From Aquimarina sp. Aq78 (lineage in GTDB: Bacteria; Bacteroidota; Bacteroidia; Flavobacteriales; Flavobacteriaceae), in NCBI RefSeq assembly GCF_900299525.1, contig NZ_OMKA01000026.1, forward strand, positions 620,001-684,000: DNA of 64,000 nucleotides. The letters are read 5' to 3'. Of this stretch, positions 49,624 to 58,014 are shown one piece after another. The position numbers were made by a program, and so were the translations under genes. Within the stretch, counting starts at the first letter, position 1. Each line of letters begins with the position of its first letter. The notes beneath the pieces are model-generated. The model saw only the letters and a list, made by a program, of their open reading frames with translations, searched no databases and was not told where the DNA came from.

Positions 49624-51036
49624 TTACTTTAAGGTAGAAGGGCATACATAATCTGTAGTTTTAATACCTACTTCTTTAATGTCTTTAAAACCTCCGGCTA
49701 TATCTATAAGGTTATGAATTCCACGACTTTTTAATATTGATGCTGCAATTACAGAACGATATCCTCCTGCACAATGTACATAAAAGGTTTTATCGGTAGG
49801 AAATTCTACCAGATAATCATTAATAAAATCCAATGGTGTATTATGTGCATCATCAATATGTTCTGCTGTAAACTCACTTTCTTTACGTACATCAAAAACA
49901 GGAATATCCTCATTTGCCATAGTATTTTTAAATTCTAATGCAGAGATTGAAGTTAAGGTATCATAGTCTTTACTTGCTTTTTTCCAGGCTTCGAAACCAC
50001 CTTCGAGATATCCCAGGGTATTATCAAATCCTACTCTTGATAGTCGAGTAATTGTTTCTTCTACCCTTCCTTCTGGTGTTACTAATAAAATAGGTTGTTG
50101 TACATCTGCTATTAAGGCTCCAACCCATGGCGCAAATCCACCATCGATACCAATAAATATTGATCGGGGAATATGCCCTTTAACATATTCATTCTGATGT
50201 CTTACATCTAGAACTATAGCACCGGTTTCATTAGCGAGAGCTTCAAAATCATCTGGAGAAAACGGTCTTGTTCCTTTTTGAATTACCTCATCTATATCGG
50301 TATAACCTTCTTTATTCATTTTCACATTAAGTGGAAAATATGAAGGAGGAGGTAGTAATCCATCGGTCACTTCTTTTACGAACTCTTCTTTAGTCATATC
50401 TGCTCTAAGCGCATAATTCATTTTCTTTTGGTTCCCCAAAGTGTCTACTGTTTCTTTCATCATGTTTTTACCACAGGCAGAACCAGCACCGTGTGCAGGA
50501 TATACAATAACATCATCTGCCAGAGGCATAATTTTGGTACGTAAGCTGTCATAAAGCGTTGCTGCCAACTCTTCCTGAGTCATATGTGCAGCTTTTTGAG
50601 CAAGATCCGGGCGACCAACATCACCAAGAAATAAGGTGTCTCCACTAAAAATAGCATGATCTTTACCAGTTGCATCTTTAAGAAGATAAGTAGTACTCTC
50701 CATAGTATGCCCAGGAGTATGTAGCGCAATTATCGTAATTTCTCCTAGTTGAAACTCTTGCTTATCTTTGGCAATTGTTGCTTCAAAAGAAGGGTTGGCA
50801 CTAGGCCCGAATATAATATCAGCACCAGTTTCTTTAGCCAGCGTTACATGACCACTTACAAAATCTGCATGAAAATGAGTTTCAAAAATATACTTGATTT
50901 TTGCACTATCTTCATCTGCTTTTTCTATATACGGTTTTATTTCTCTTAGAGGATCTATAATTGCTACTTCACCGTTACTTTCAATATAATAAGCTCCCTG
51001 AGCAAGGCACCCTGTGTATATTTGTTCTATCGTCAT
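49624..51036 (-). CDS. MBL-fold persulfide dioxygenase-like protein with two rhodanese domains
   Basis: A 470-residue fusion. Residues 1-245 form an ETHE1/glyoxalase II-type metallo-beta-lactamase domain (THFHADFVSGH, HTPGHTMEST, FSGDTLFLGDVGRPD), like persulfide dioxygenases that oxidise glutathione persulfide to sulfite. Two rhodanese domains follow; the first has LLVTPEGRVE in place of the active-site cysteine and looks inactive, and the second has the catalytic Cys in VHCAGGYRSV. Cytoplasmic. It makes sulfite, the substrate of the dehydrogenase at 17.9 kb. The promoter has a perfect GTAAC palindrome. Confidence 0.9.
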   Translation of the reverse strand: MTIEQIYTGCLAQGAYYIESNGEVAIIDPLREIKPYIEKADEDSAKIKYIFETHFHADFVSGHVTLAKETGADIIFGPSANPSFEATIAKDKQEFQLGEITIIALHTPGHTMESTTYLLKDATGKDHAIFSGDTLFLGDVGRPDLAQKAAHMTQEELAATLYDSLRTKIMPLADDVIVYPAHGAGSACGKNMMKETVDTLGNQKKMNYALRADMTKEEFVKEVTDGLLPPPSYFPLNVKMNKEGYTDIDEVIQKGTRPFSPDDFEALANETGAIVLDVRHQNEYVKGHIPRSIFIGIDGGFAPWVGALIADVQQPILLVTPEGRVEETITRLSRVGFDNTLGYLEGGFEAWKKASKDYDTLTSISALEFKNTMANEDIPVFDVRKESEFTAEHIDDAHNTPLDFINDYLVEFPTDKTFYVHCAGGYRSVIAASILKSRGIHNLIDIAGGFKDIKEVGIKTTDYVCPSTLK

Positions 51037-51100
51037 GTATTCTATTTTTAAACTTTTCTTGATTTTAGGAAGAGAAGCTATGCATTTATTATTTATTATT

Positions 51101-51144
51101 CAAAAATAAGGCAATTATTATTGCAATACAGTAACAATTGTTAC
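51101..51144 (-). promoter_or_regulatory. GTAAC-N4-GTTAC site and -7 element, MBL-rhodanese promoter
   Basis: Perfect palindrome GTAACAATTGTTAC at 51131-51144 and, on the minus strand, TATTTTTG at 51101-51108, a perfect TAnnTTTG; centres 33 bp apart. It lies just downstream of the Crp/Fnr gene. Confidence 0.75.
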
Positions 51145-51188
51145 AAAGCTTATTTGTAGGTTAATTCTCTACTAAGAATATCAATAGT

Positions 51189-51821
51189 TTACATTTCTAA
51201 TACTTCGATATTGTTTCTATTAAGTTTAACAACACCCTTTTTTTCAAGTTTTTTAAGCAGCCTGGAAATTACTACTCTAGAGGTATGAAGATCATATGCA
51301 ATTTGTTGATGTGTAGTATTGATAGTTTTGGTATGACTGATTTTGGTTTTATCCTTAAGATGTTTTAATAACCGATCATCCATATTTAGAAAAGCAATAC
51401 TGTCTATGGTTTCAATGGTTTCTATTAATCGTTTATGATAGCTACTAAAAACAAAATTTCTCCAGGATTTGTATTTTGTGGTCCATGCTTCCATTTTTTC
51501 GATAGGAATCATTACTAATTTGGTATCTGTCTCGGCAATGGCTTTAATTTCACTTTTATGATGTCCCAGACAGCAAGATAATGTCATAGCACAAGTATCT
51601 CCTTGTTCTAAAAAATACAATAATAATTCGTCTCCATCATGATCCTCTCTAAGCACTTTTATGGCACCACTAATGATCAAAGGCATATATTTAATATAGC
51701 TTCCGGGTTTGATAAGCTCAAAACCTTCGGGGATTTCTTTAAAAGTACCTACCTGATTAATTTCTTCAAGCAATTCGTCTTCAAAAAGATGACCATATTT
51801 ATATTTTATTTCTTTAATCAT
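51189..51821 (-). CDS. Crp/Fnr-family transcription regulator
   Basis: A 210-residue regulator with a cyclic-nucleotide-like barrel (about 15-120) and a C-terminal helix-turn-helix (about 165-205). The barrel has the Cys-rich GDTCAMTLSCCLGHH (residues 74-88), which might sense sulfur or redox changes. The recognition helix TSRVVISRLLKK has Arg182 and Arg187 at the CRP Arg180 and Arg185 positions, but Val183 replaces the Glu. This fits a site with G at -7 and no G at -5 from the dyad, as in GTAAC-N4-GTTAC. It is the last gene of the Usp-cls-patatin unit (four-base overlap) and lies 150 bases before the MBL-rhodanese gene. Confidence 0.85.
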   Translation of the reverse strand: MIKEIKYKYGHLFEDELLEEINQVGTFKEIPEGFELIKPGSYIKYMPLIISGAIKVLREDHDGDELLLYFLEQGDTCAMTLSCCLGHHKSEIKAIAETDTKLVMIPIEKMEAWTTKYKSWRNFVFSSYHKRLIETIETIDSIAFLNMDDRLLKHLKDKTKISHTKTINTTHQQIAYDLHTSRVVISRLLKKLEKKGVVKLNRNNIEVLEM

Positions 51822-52597
51822 TCTTCTTGATTTTTTAGGAATAATCCTAATTGTAGTTTTGCTTCCTGATATCCAAGATCATATATTTTATCCAAACTAC
51901 TACTGCTAAAAATACCATGATTAACTAATTTCTTTGGTTGAACTATTATATCACAGAGATTAAATTTAATTTCAGCATTTGGCATAGCCCTAAGATAATA
52001 GGCTCGTTGCATAACGTTGTATGAGTGTTTAAAATCAGAAATCTTTGGTTTCCTAATCGGGGACACATCTACACCAATAATCAGGTCACAATGTTTTTTG
52101 ATCGGTGATACCGGGAAGTTATCCAAAATTCCACCATCAGCATAGAGTTCATTATCAATTGTAACAGGAGTAAAAACACCTGGAAATGCGGCAGATGCCA
52201 ATAAAGGTTTTATCAATTCTCCTGTGTTAAATACTTTTGTTGTTCCCTCAATAAGATTAGTGGCTGTAATAAATAATTTTTTATGTAGAGATTCAAAGGA
52301 GTTTTCGGGAAAATAGGTAAGTAGGTCATTATAGAATTTTTCAGAATCTAAAAAACCGGCTTTTTTTCGAGAGAACCGATTTAATTTGAATAAAGGTGTT
52401 TTGGTAAAGAAATTTTTCATTTCCTCTGGAGAATAACCACCAGCATAAAGTGATCCTACAATAGCCCCTGCACTTGTACCTGAAACAAAATCGACAGTCA
52501 TTCCGGCTTCTTCCAAGGCATGTATAACTCCTATGTGTGCAACACCTTTAAACCCTCCGCCAGAGAGTACTACCCCTATGTTTTTAAATGCTTTCAT
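51818..52597 (-). CDS. patatin-like phospholipase
   Basis: A 259-residue patatin-family lipid acyl hydrolase with the oxyanion glycines GVVLSGGGFKGVAHIG, nucleophile in GTSAGAIVGS and catalytic Asp in ADGGILDNFP: the Ser-Asp dyad is complete. No signal peptide, so probably cytoplasmic or membrane-associated. It follows cardiolipin synthase by 14 bases and overlaps the Crp/Fnr gene, so phospholipid synthesis and hydrolysis are co-expressed in the low-oxygen regulon. Confidence 0.9.
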   Translation of the reverse strand: MKAFKNIGVVLSGGGFKGVAHIGVIHALEEAGMTVDFVSGTSAGAIVGSLYAGGYSPEEMKNFFTKTPLFKLNRFSRKKAGFLDSEKFYNDLLTYFPENSFESLHKKLFITATNLIEGTTKVFNTGELIKPLLASAAFPGVFTPVTIDNELYADGGILDNFPVSPIKKHCDLIIGVDVSPIRKPKISDFKHSYNVMQRAYYLRAMPNAEIKFNLCDIIVQPKKLVNHGIFSSSSLDKIYDLGYQEAKLQLGLFLKNQEE

Positions 52598-52611
52598 TTT
52601 CCTTAATAAAT

Positions 52612-54033
52612 TTACAAAACCGGACTAAAGATTTTGGCAAAACCTTCTTTTAATTTTTCACTCCAGGGACGTTGTATAAAAGTGCTAAAATCCAATTGCT
52701 TACTGTTTTTACTATCTTTTAAAAAATCATCTCTTAATTCTACAGCAAAATTATCGTCGTAGATTACTGCATTCACCTCATAGTTTTGTTCAAAACTTCT
52801 AACATCCAGATTAGTTGTTCCTACAGATGATATGGTGTTGTCTGCTACAATGGTTTTACTATGTAAAAATCCTTCTGAGAATAGATATATTTTTACTCCT
52901 GCCTGAAGTAGATCTTCAAAATAAGAACGAATACACCATTTGACTATAACGTTATCCGATTTTTCTGAAAGTAATACTCTTACATCAATTCCGCTCATTG
53001 ATGCTACTTTTAATGCATCCAGAATAGATTCTCCAGGGATAATATAGGGGTTTGTAATATAGATATAGTCTTTGGCTTCATTAATTATAGAGAAATACAT
53101 CTGTTGAGTTGCCGAAAAATCAGAATCCGGACCACTATGTACGATTTGGACTGTAGAACCTTCTATCTTTTTATACGTATGAAAATATGAAGTCTCCAGG
53201 ACTTCATCATTAGCACTTATCATATACCAATCCATTGCAAAAATAGCCTGGAGACTATGAACAACGGGTCCATTGAGTTGTAAATGCATATCATACCAAA
53301 TCCCTAGATTAGCATCGCCTTTTACGTATTTATCAGATACATTGATGCCTCCTGTAAATGCAATTTTACCATCTATGACTATAATCTTACGATGGTTTCT
53401 ATAGTTTATCGATGATAAAAATTTACCAAATTTGATAGGTAAGAATTTATGGATTTCGACTCCAATAGATTGCAGTTTTTTGATATACTTTTTGCTCAAA
53501 GACATACTACCAATGCCATCATACAACACACGTACTTTTACTCCGTTTTTTACTTTTTTATGAAAAAGCTCAAAAAGATCAGATGTTAATTTACCTTCTT
53601 CAAAAATGTAATATTCTAAATGGATAAAATGCTTTGCACTCTCCAAAGCATCAAATATAGCCTGAAAAGTAGCTTCGCCATTTTTAAGTAATTTCACCTC
53701 ATTTCCTGTGCAGGGAGCAAAGTAGGAGTTTTTGGTAATCAAAGAAATAATTTTATGATGTTCTGTGTATTCTTCTTCTGTTATTGGAGAATATTGATCT
53801 AATGCTTTTGTAATATATGAGGTTACTTTTGGGGTATGTTTTAATCGAAATAATTTATTTTTTCTGCGATTTCTACCAAGCATTAAGTACAAAAAGATTC
53901 CACCAACAGGAATAGTAAAAATAGTAAGAAGCCAGGCCAATGTTTTTGTAGGGCGCATCCCGTTTAAAAGCAATCGTATGACAATAAAAACTCCTAGTAG
54001 GATATAAAGCGTTGTAGCAATATATAATAACAT
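52612..54033 (-). CDS. cls: cardiolipin synthase
   Basis: A 473-residue phospholipase D superfamily enzyme that joins two phosphatidylglycerols into cardiolipin. Two N-terminal helices (LLYIATTLYILLGVFIVIRLL, read from the start, and a second with IPVGGIFLYLMLGRN) anchor it; two HKD motifs follow: HRKIIVIDGKIAFTGG and HSKTIVADNTISSVGTTN. Length is normal. It lies between Usp gene 8 (23 bases upstream) and patatin. Cardiolipin remodelling may accompany assembly of the respiratory complexes here. Confidence 0.92.
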   Translation of the reverse strand: MLLYIATTLYILLGVFIVIRLLLNGMRPTKTLAWLLTIFTIPVGGIFLYLMLGRNRRKNKLFRLKHTPKVTSYITKALDQYSPITEEEYTEHHKIISLITKNSYFAPCTGNEVKLLKNGEATFQAIFDALESAKHFIHLEYYIFEEGKLTSDLFELFHKKVKNGVKVRVLYDGIGSMSLSKKYIKKLQSIGVEIHKFLPIKFGKFLSSINYRNHRKIIVIDGKIAFTGGINVSDKYVKGDANLGIWYDMHLQLNGPVVHSLQAIFAMDWYMISANDEVLETSYFHTYKKIEGSTVQIVHSGPDSDFSATQQMYFSIINEAKDYIYITNPYIIPGESILDALKVASMSGIDVRVLLSEKSDNVIVKWCIRSYFEDLLQAGVKIYLFSEGFLHSKTIVADNTISSVGTTNLDVRSFEQNYEVNAVIYDDNFAVELRDDFLKDSKNSKQLDFSTFIQRPWSEKLKEGFAKIFSPVL

Positions 54034-54056
54034 GTATTGTATGAGTTTTATAAGAT

Positions 54057-54896
54057 TTATTGACTATGCATAATCAAAAGAGGTACTCTTGTTCCATAAC
54101 TTATTTTAGAAGTCTCAGATCCCTTAAAAAACCGATCTAAAAATGTTTCTCTTTTGATAAACATAGCTGTCATATCGACATCCATGATTTGCACAAAACT
54201 ATTTATAGCCAAAGCAGTAGGTACATTGATAATAGAATGAAAGGTATGATTTATTTCTTTAAAAAACTCTTTCATGTGTTTTTTGTCATCAAAATCGGCT
54301 ACAGTAATAGTATCATCTTCTTTAATTTTAAGAACCCGTAAAGATGATTTATGTTTTATTATAGTATCCATCAAAGGTTCAATACCTTCTGTGTTAAAAT
54401 GATCCCAGTAATCTATAGCATATAAAATAGTTTTTGGGACTTTATACTTACATCCTTGTGGGATTGCTATTATAGGGCAATCTATTTTACGAATGACATT
54501 AAGTGTATTACTTCCAAACACAACTTCTGATGCTCCTGTAGCACCATTTGTTCCCATAATGATTATATCTATGTTCTTAGATTTAACTGTTTGTCGAATA
54601 GCATCTGTAAAGACATCATAATCGGTAATGGTATTAAATGTATAGTTTTCGTCTGGATATTGGTCGGTTAGCTCTTCAACCATTTGCTTAAGTTTTTTTT
54701 TAACATCGCTAATCACTGATTGGTGGATTGTTGTATTAGCGGGAGCAGCCATAAGATCATCTGTAGTATAATGAGATGCCTTTTGTACATTAAAGATGTG
54801 AAAAGTGCAGAGTTCATTTTTAAAAAACTCTAGAGCATAATATATTGCATTTCTGGCGTTGTCTGAAAAGTCGGTGGGAAGAAGGATATTTTTCAT
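54057..54896 (-). CDS. universal stress protein, isolated eighth copy
   Basis: A 279-residue tandem Usp, MKNILLPTDFSDNARNAI at the start. Domain 1 carries GTNGATGASEVVFGS and CPIIAIPQG; domain 2 lacks the glycine motif and ends RVPLLIMHS. It is the first gene of a four-gene unit with cls, patatin and the Crp/Fnr regulator, transcribed from an FNR-type promoter 57 bp upstream of its ATG. Confidence 0.9.
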   Translation of the reverse strand: MKNILLPTDFSDNARNAIYYALEFFKNELCTFHIFNVQKASHYTTDDLMAAPANTTIHQSVISDVKKKLKQMVEELTDQYPDENYTFNTITDYDVFTDAIRQTVKSKNIDIIIMGTNGATGASEVVFGSNTLNVIRKIDCPIIAIPQGCKYKVPKTILYAIDYWDHFNTEGIEPLMDTIIKHKSSLRVLKIKEDDTITVADFDDKKHMKEFFKEINHTFHSIINVPTALAINSFVQIMDVDMTAMFIKRETFLDRFFKGSETSKISYGTRVPLLIMHSQ

Positions 54897-54916
54897 GGGT
54901 AAAAGATTTATAGTTC

Positions 54917-54959
54917 TAAAAATAGATCAGAAAGCATAAAATAACTATGATATCCGTCA
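54917..54959 (-). promoter_or_regulatory. FNR-type site and -7 element, Usp-cls-patatin-crp promoter
   Basis: TGATATCCGTCA at 54948-54959 and TATTTTTA on the minus strand at 54917-54924; centres 33 bp apart. Confidence 0.7.
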
Positions 54960-55056
54960 TGATATCTATAAGGAAGCATTTCTAAATATTGAAATAAAAT
55001 TAGTGTTGAAACTTCGAAAAGTGTAACAAATATTTGAATTTAGGGTCTTATTTTTT

Positions 55057-56040
55057 ATGAAGAGATTCCTAATAGGCATACTATTATATTTTATTAATAT
55101 TATTGTAATTTTTGCATATGATAATAAGCCCGAGTTTCTCTCTGAAGATGATAACATCATTTTTTCTAAAGCTGAAATTTTAAATGAATATACAGCAAGG
55201 ATTCCTTTTAAGCTTGTTGATCATTTAATAGTGGTCGAAGCAGAAATACAAAACAGAAAAGGGAATTTTATTATCGATACGGGATCTGAAGCATTGATCC
55301 TTAATAAAGTGCATTTTTCTGATCTAGAGCAGTATTTTAGTAAAAGAAAACAAACTTCTGGCGTGATTGCAGTTATAGATGATACATTCGAACAGAATGT
55401 TAAAGAATTTATACTACAAAACTTTAGTTTAAAGAACAGGGTTTCTGATATAGTTGATTTGGCTCATATTGAGAAAACCAAAAAAATAAATTTATTAGGC
55501 ATAATTGGATATAGTATTTTAAAAGATTATGAAGTGTTTATTGATATGTACCTTAATCAAATTACGTTAACCAAGGTAGATAGGTTTGGATCTAGATTTG
55601 ATCAACATGTATATGCAGAGAAAATTATAGATAGTATAGGTTTTAGATTAAAAAAACATACGATTGTGCTAGATGGATTTATTGATGAAATCAAGGTTCG
55701 GTTTGGATTAGATAGTGCTTCAGAGTTTAACCAGATAAATAAAAAGATAGGAAGAAAAGCACTTAAATACTTTTATCCTAAAAAGAGACTACTATTAACC
55801 GGTGCAGGTAACCATAGCATAGAGGTTATGGCAGGAAAATTGTTTCGCATAAAACTGAGTGAAACCATTTATTTTGGCCCTATGAATACAATTTTAACTA
55901 ATTTAAATAAGATGAACGAAGCTTTCGGAACTGATCTCGATGGAGTTTTGGGATACGAATTTTTTCGACAAAAGAGAACTATTATTAATTATCAAAAAGA
56001 AAAACTGTACTTTGTGAAGTACCCGATTATAAGAAATTGA
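55057..56040 (+). CDS. retropepsin-like aspartic protease, two lobes
   Basis: A 327-residue protein with an N-terminal hydrophobic signal or anchor (FLIGILLYFINIIVIFAY). Lobe 1 has the catalytic motif NFIIDTGSEALIL near residue 70-82; lobe 2 has RFGLDSASEFN near residue 213, where DSA-S replaces DTG. This is the double retropepsin-like layout found in exported bacterial aspartic proteases of unknown targets. Its stop codon TGA overlaps the TTG start of the next gene, so the two are translationally coupled. Confidence 0.75.
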   Translation: MKRFLIGILLYFINIIVIFAYDNKPEFLSEDDNIIFSKAEILNEYTARIPFKLVDHLIVVEAEIQNRKGNFIIDTGSEALILNKVHFSDLEQYFSKRKQTSGVIAVIDDTFEQNVKEFILQNFSLKNRVSDIVDLAHIEKTKKINLLGIIGYSILKDYEVFIDMYLNQITLTKVDRFGSRFDQHVYAEKIIDSIGFRLKKHTIVLDGFIDEIKVRFGLDSASEFNQINKKIGRKALKYFYPKKRLLLTGAGNHSIEVMAGKLFRIKLSETIYFGPMNTILTNLNKMNEAFGTDLDGVLGYEFFRQKRTIINYQKEKLYFVKYPIIRN

Positions 56041-56996
56041 AAAAAAGTACACTATATATTATTTTTTTAATTCTTGCTATTGCAGGAGAGTGCTCCTATG
56101 CCCAAACTGAACCTTTTAAAGGATATAGAATAGAAGGGGATATGTTGGTTTTTGTTTTTGATAAAAGAGATTATCAGGAGGCTACGATTGCCAGTAAGAG
56201 GATTGATGTAGAGGATCTGGATATTAGAAATGTTGTTGTTTCAGGTGAATTTAACAATTGGGCGAAGGATAAATGGAGCATGATTAAGATAAACGAGAAT
56301 ATATATGAGCTTAGAAAGAAACTAAGTGATTTTACTGATGAGTTTACATGGGAGTTTAAGTTTGTTATCAATAATGAATATTGGGCAGAACCTTTTCAAA
56401 GAGATAAAAATGCTGTAAGAGCCTTCGAAAATGGTCATGCATTGCAATCGTATAATCTAAAGATGTATATGGCTTATCCAGATAAAAACGGAAATGTAAC
56501 GTTTAGACTTAATGGTTATGATGATGCACGAAAGGTGGTGTTAAGTGGCAGTTTTAATAAGTGGAATAAGGAGATGTTCATTATGACCAAAGCTAAAGAC
56601 GGTTGGACCTTAACATTAAAAATTAGACCAGGAGAGTATCAATATAAGTTCATTGTAGATGGAAATTGGATAGAAGATTCTACTAACCCCAGAAAGGTAC
56701 TCAATGAGTTTAATGGTTTCAATTCTTTAATTGATGTAAAAGGACAAATAAACTTTATACTAGATGGCTTTTTAGAGGCAAAAAAGGTTATTCTGGCTGG
56801 GTCATTTAATAATTGGTCAGAAAGTGAATGCCAAATGACACAAACCAAAACTGGGTGGATAAATACGTTGATGCTCTCTGGAGGAAAGCATCATTATAAG
56901 TTTATTGTAGATGGTGAATGGACATTAGATCCTGGTAATCCTGTGAAAGAGTACGATGGTAAGGGAAATATAAACTCTGTTTGTATGGTGAAGTAG
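56037..56996 (+). CDS. secreted protein with three AMPK/CBM48-type modules
   Basis: A 319-residue exported protein with a signal peptide ending in CSYAQ. Three glycogen-binding-like (AMPK-CBM/CBM48) modules follow: VVVSGEFNNWAKDKW, VVLSGSFNKWNKEMF and VILAGSFNNWSESEC, each with the later Y-K-F-I-V-D-G-x-W segment (the first module has FKFVINNEYW). No catalytic domain is attached, which is unusual, so it likely binds alpha-glucan or another polymer. The TTG start overlaps the upstream stop (TTGA); the signal peptide has no alternative start, so TTG is very likely real. Confidence 0.8.
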   Translation: MKKSTLYIIFLILAIAGECSYAQTEPFKGYRIEGDMLVFVFDKRDYQEATIASKRIDVEDLDIRNVVVSGEFNNWAKDKWSMIKINENIYELRKKLSDFTDEFTWEFKFVINNEYWAEPFQRDKNAVRAFENGHALQSYNLKMYMAYPDKNGNVTFRLNGYDDARKVVLSGSFNKWNKEMFIMTKAKDGWTLTLKIRPGEYQYKFIVDGNWIEDSTNPRKVLNEFNGFNSLIDVKGQINFILDGFLEAKKVILAGSFNNWSESECQMTQTKTGWINTLMLSGGKHHYKFIVDGEWTLDPGNPVKEYDGKGNINSVCMVK

Positions 56997-57012
56997 AAAG
57001 GAGCCTCTTTGG

Positions 57013-58014
57013 TTATCCGCCAATTGTAATCATACTTCTGTTATTATGCCCGTCTATTCGTTTAAACTTATCCAGTGTATCCATCCCGCTACGTACTTTA
57101 AATTTGGTTTGCACTGCCTTTTGTATGATAGGAATTATTGATTCTCCTGCTCTTAGTGTGGTCAAAAGATCTGATTCTTTTGAAGAGAATAAACAGTTTT
57201 TTATCTGCCCGTTTGCAGTTAGACGTATTCTGTTGCAACCATCACAAAATGGATTGGTCACAGAGCTTATGATAGCAAAAGTGCCTTTATATCCTTTTAT
57301 TTGATAACTTTTTGTAGTGTCATTAGGGGCGTCTTGGAGTTTAATAACCTCATTCTCTTTAAAATTAGAATGTACTTTAGAAAGAATCTCTTGTAAGGAA
57401 ACCAGTCTCTCCATATTCCATTGATTTCCATCAAAAGGCATAAACTCGATAAACCGAACATGTACAGGTAAGTTTTTACTCAAATTAATAAAATCAATGA
57501 CCTCATCATCATTAAAATCTTTCATCAAAACACAATTCACTTTTACCTGAAAACCTTCTTTGACTAATAAAATGATATTCTGATATACTTTTTCGAAGTA
57601 TGATCTACGGGTAATTTCTCTATTTTTTTTGGTATCCAGAGAATCCAGACTAACATTAAGGGTTTTGATACCACATTTTTTAAAGTGATCTATAAATTTA
57701 TCCACAATCACACCATTGGTAGTTAATGTTAATTGAACAGGAAGTGAGGAGAGTTTTTCCATAATAAGAGCAGCATCTTTGCGTATCAAAGGTTCTCCTC
57801 CCGTTAACCGAATTTTGGTAACTCCCATGCTTACAAATTCTTTGGCGATGGTATAAATTTCCTCATAGGTCATAAGGTGATCTTTGGGAGATAATTGAAT
57901 ACCATCTGCTGGCATACAGTAAGTACATCGAAGATTACATCGCTCTGTGAGTGAAATACGCAGGTAATTGTGTTTTCTGCCAAAGGTATCGGTAAGTATA
58001 TTTGACTTAGTCAT
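57013..58014 (-). CDS. moaA: GTP 3',8-cyclase MoaA
   Basis: A 333-residue radical-SAM enzyme, the first step of molybdenum cofactor synthesis: GTP to 3',8-cyclo-GTP. N-terminal cluster motif CNLRCTYCM, GGEPLIRKD for SAM, and the C-terminal second cluster from CDGCNRIRLTANGQIKNCLFS. It ends with the conserved double glycine (MITIGG) that activates the enzyme. It overlaps the moaCB gene by eight bases and is the last of seven genes. It converges with the CBM48 gene, with 16 bases between. Confidence 0.95.
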   Translation of the reverse strand: MTKSNILTDTFGRKHNYLRISLTERCNLRCTYCMPADGIQLSPKDHLMTYEEIYTIAKEFVSMGVTKIRLTGGEPLIRKDAALIMEKLSSLPVQLTLTTNGVIVDKFIDHFKKCGIKTLNVSLDSLDTKKNREITRRSYFEKVYQNIILLVKEGFQVKVNCVLMKDFNDDEVIDFINLSKNLPVHVRFIEFMPFDGNQWNMERLVSLQEILSKVHSNFKENEVIKLQDAPNDTTKSYQIKGYKGTFAIISSVTNPFCDGCNRIRLTANGQIKNCLFSSKESDLLTTLRAGESIIPIIQKAVQTKFKVRSGMDTLDKFKRIDGHNNRSMITIGG

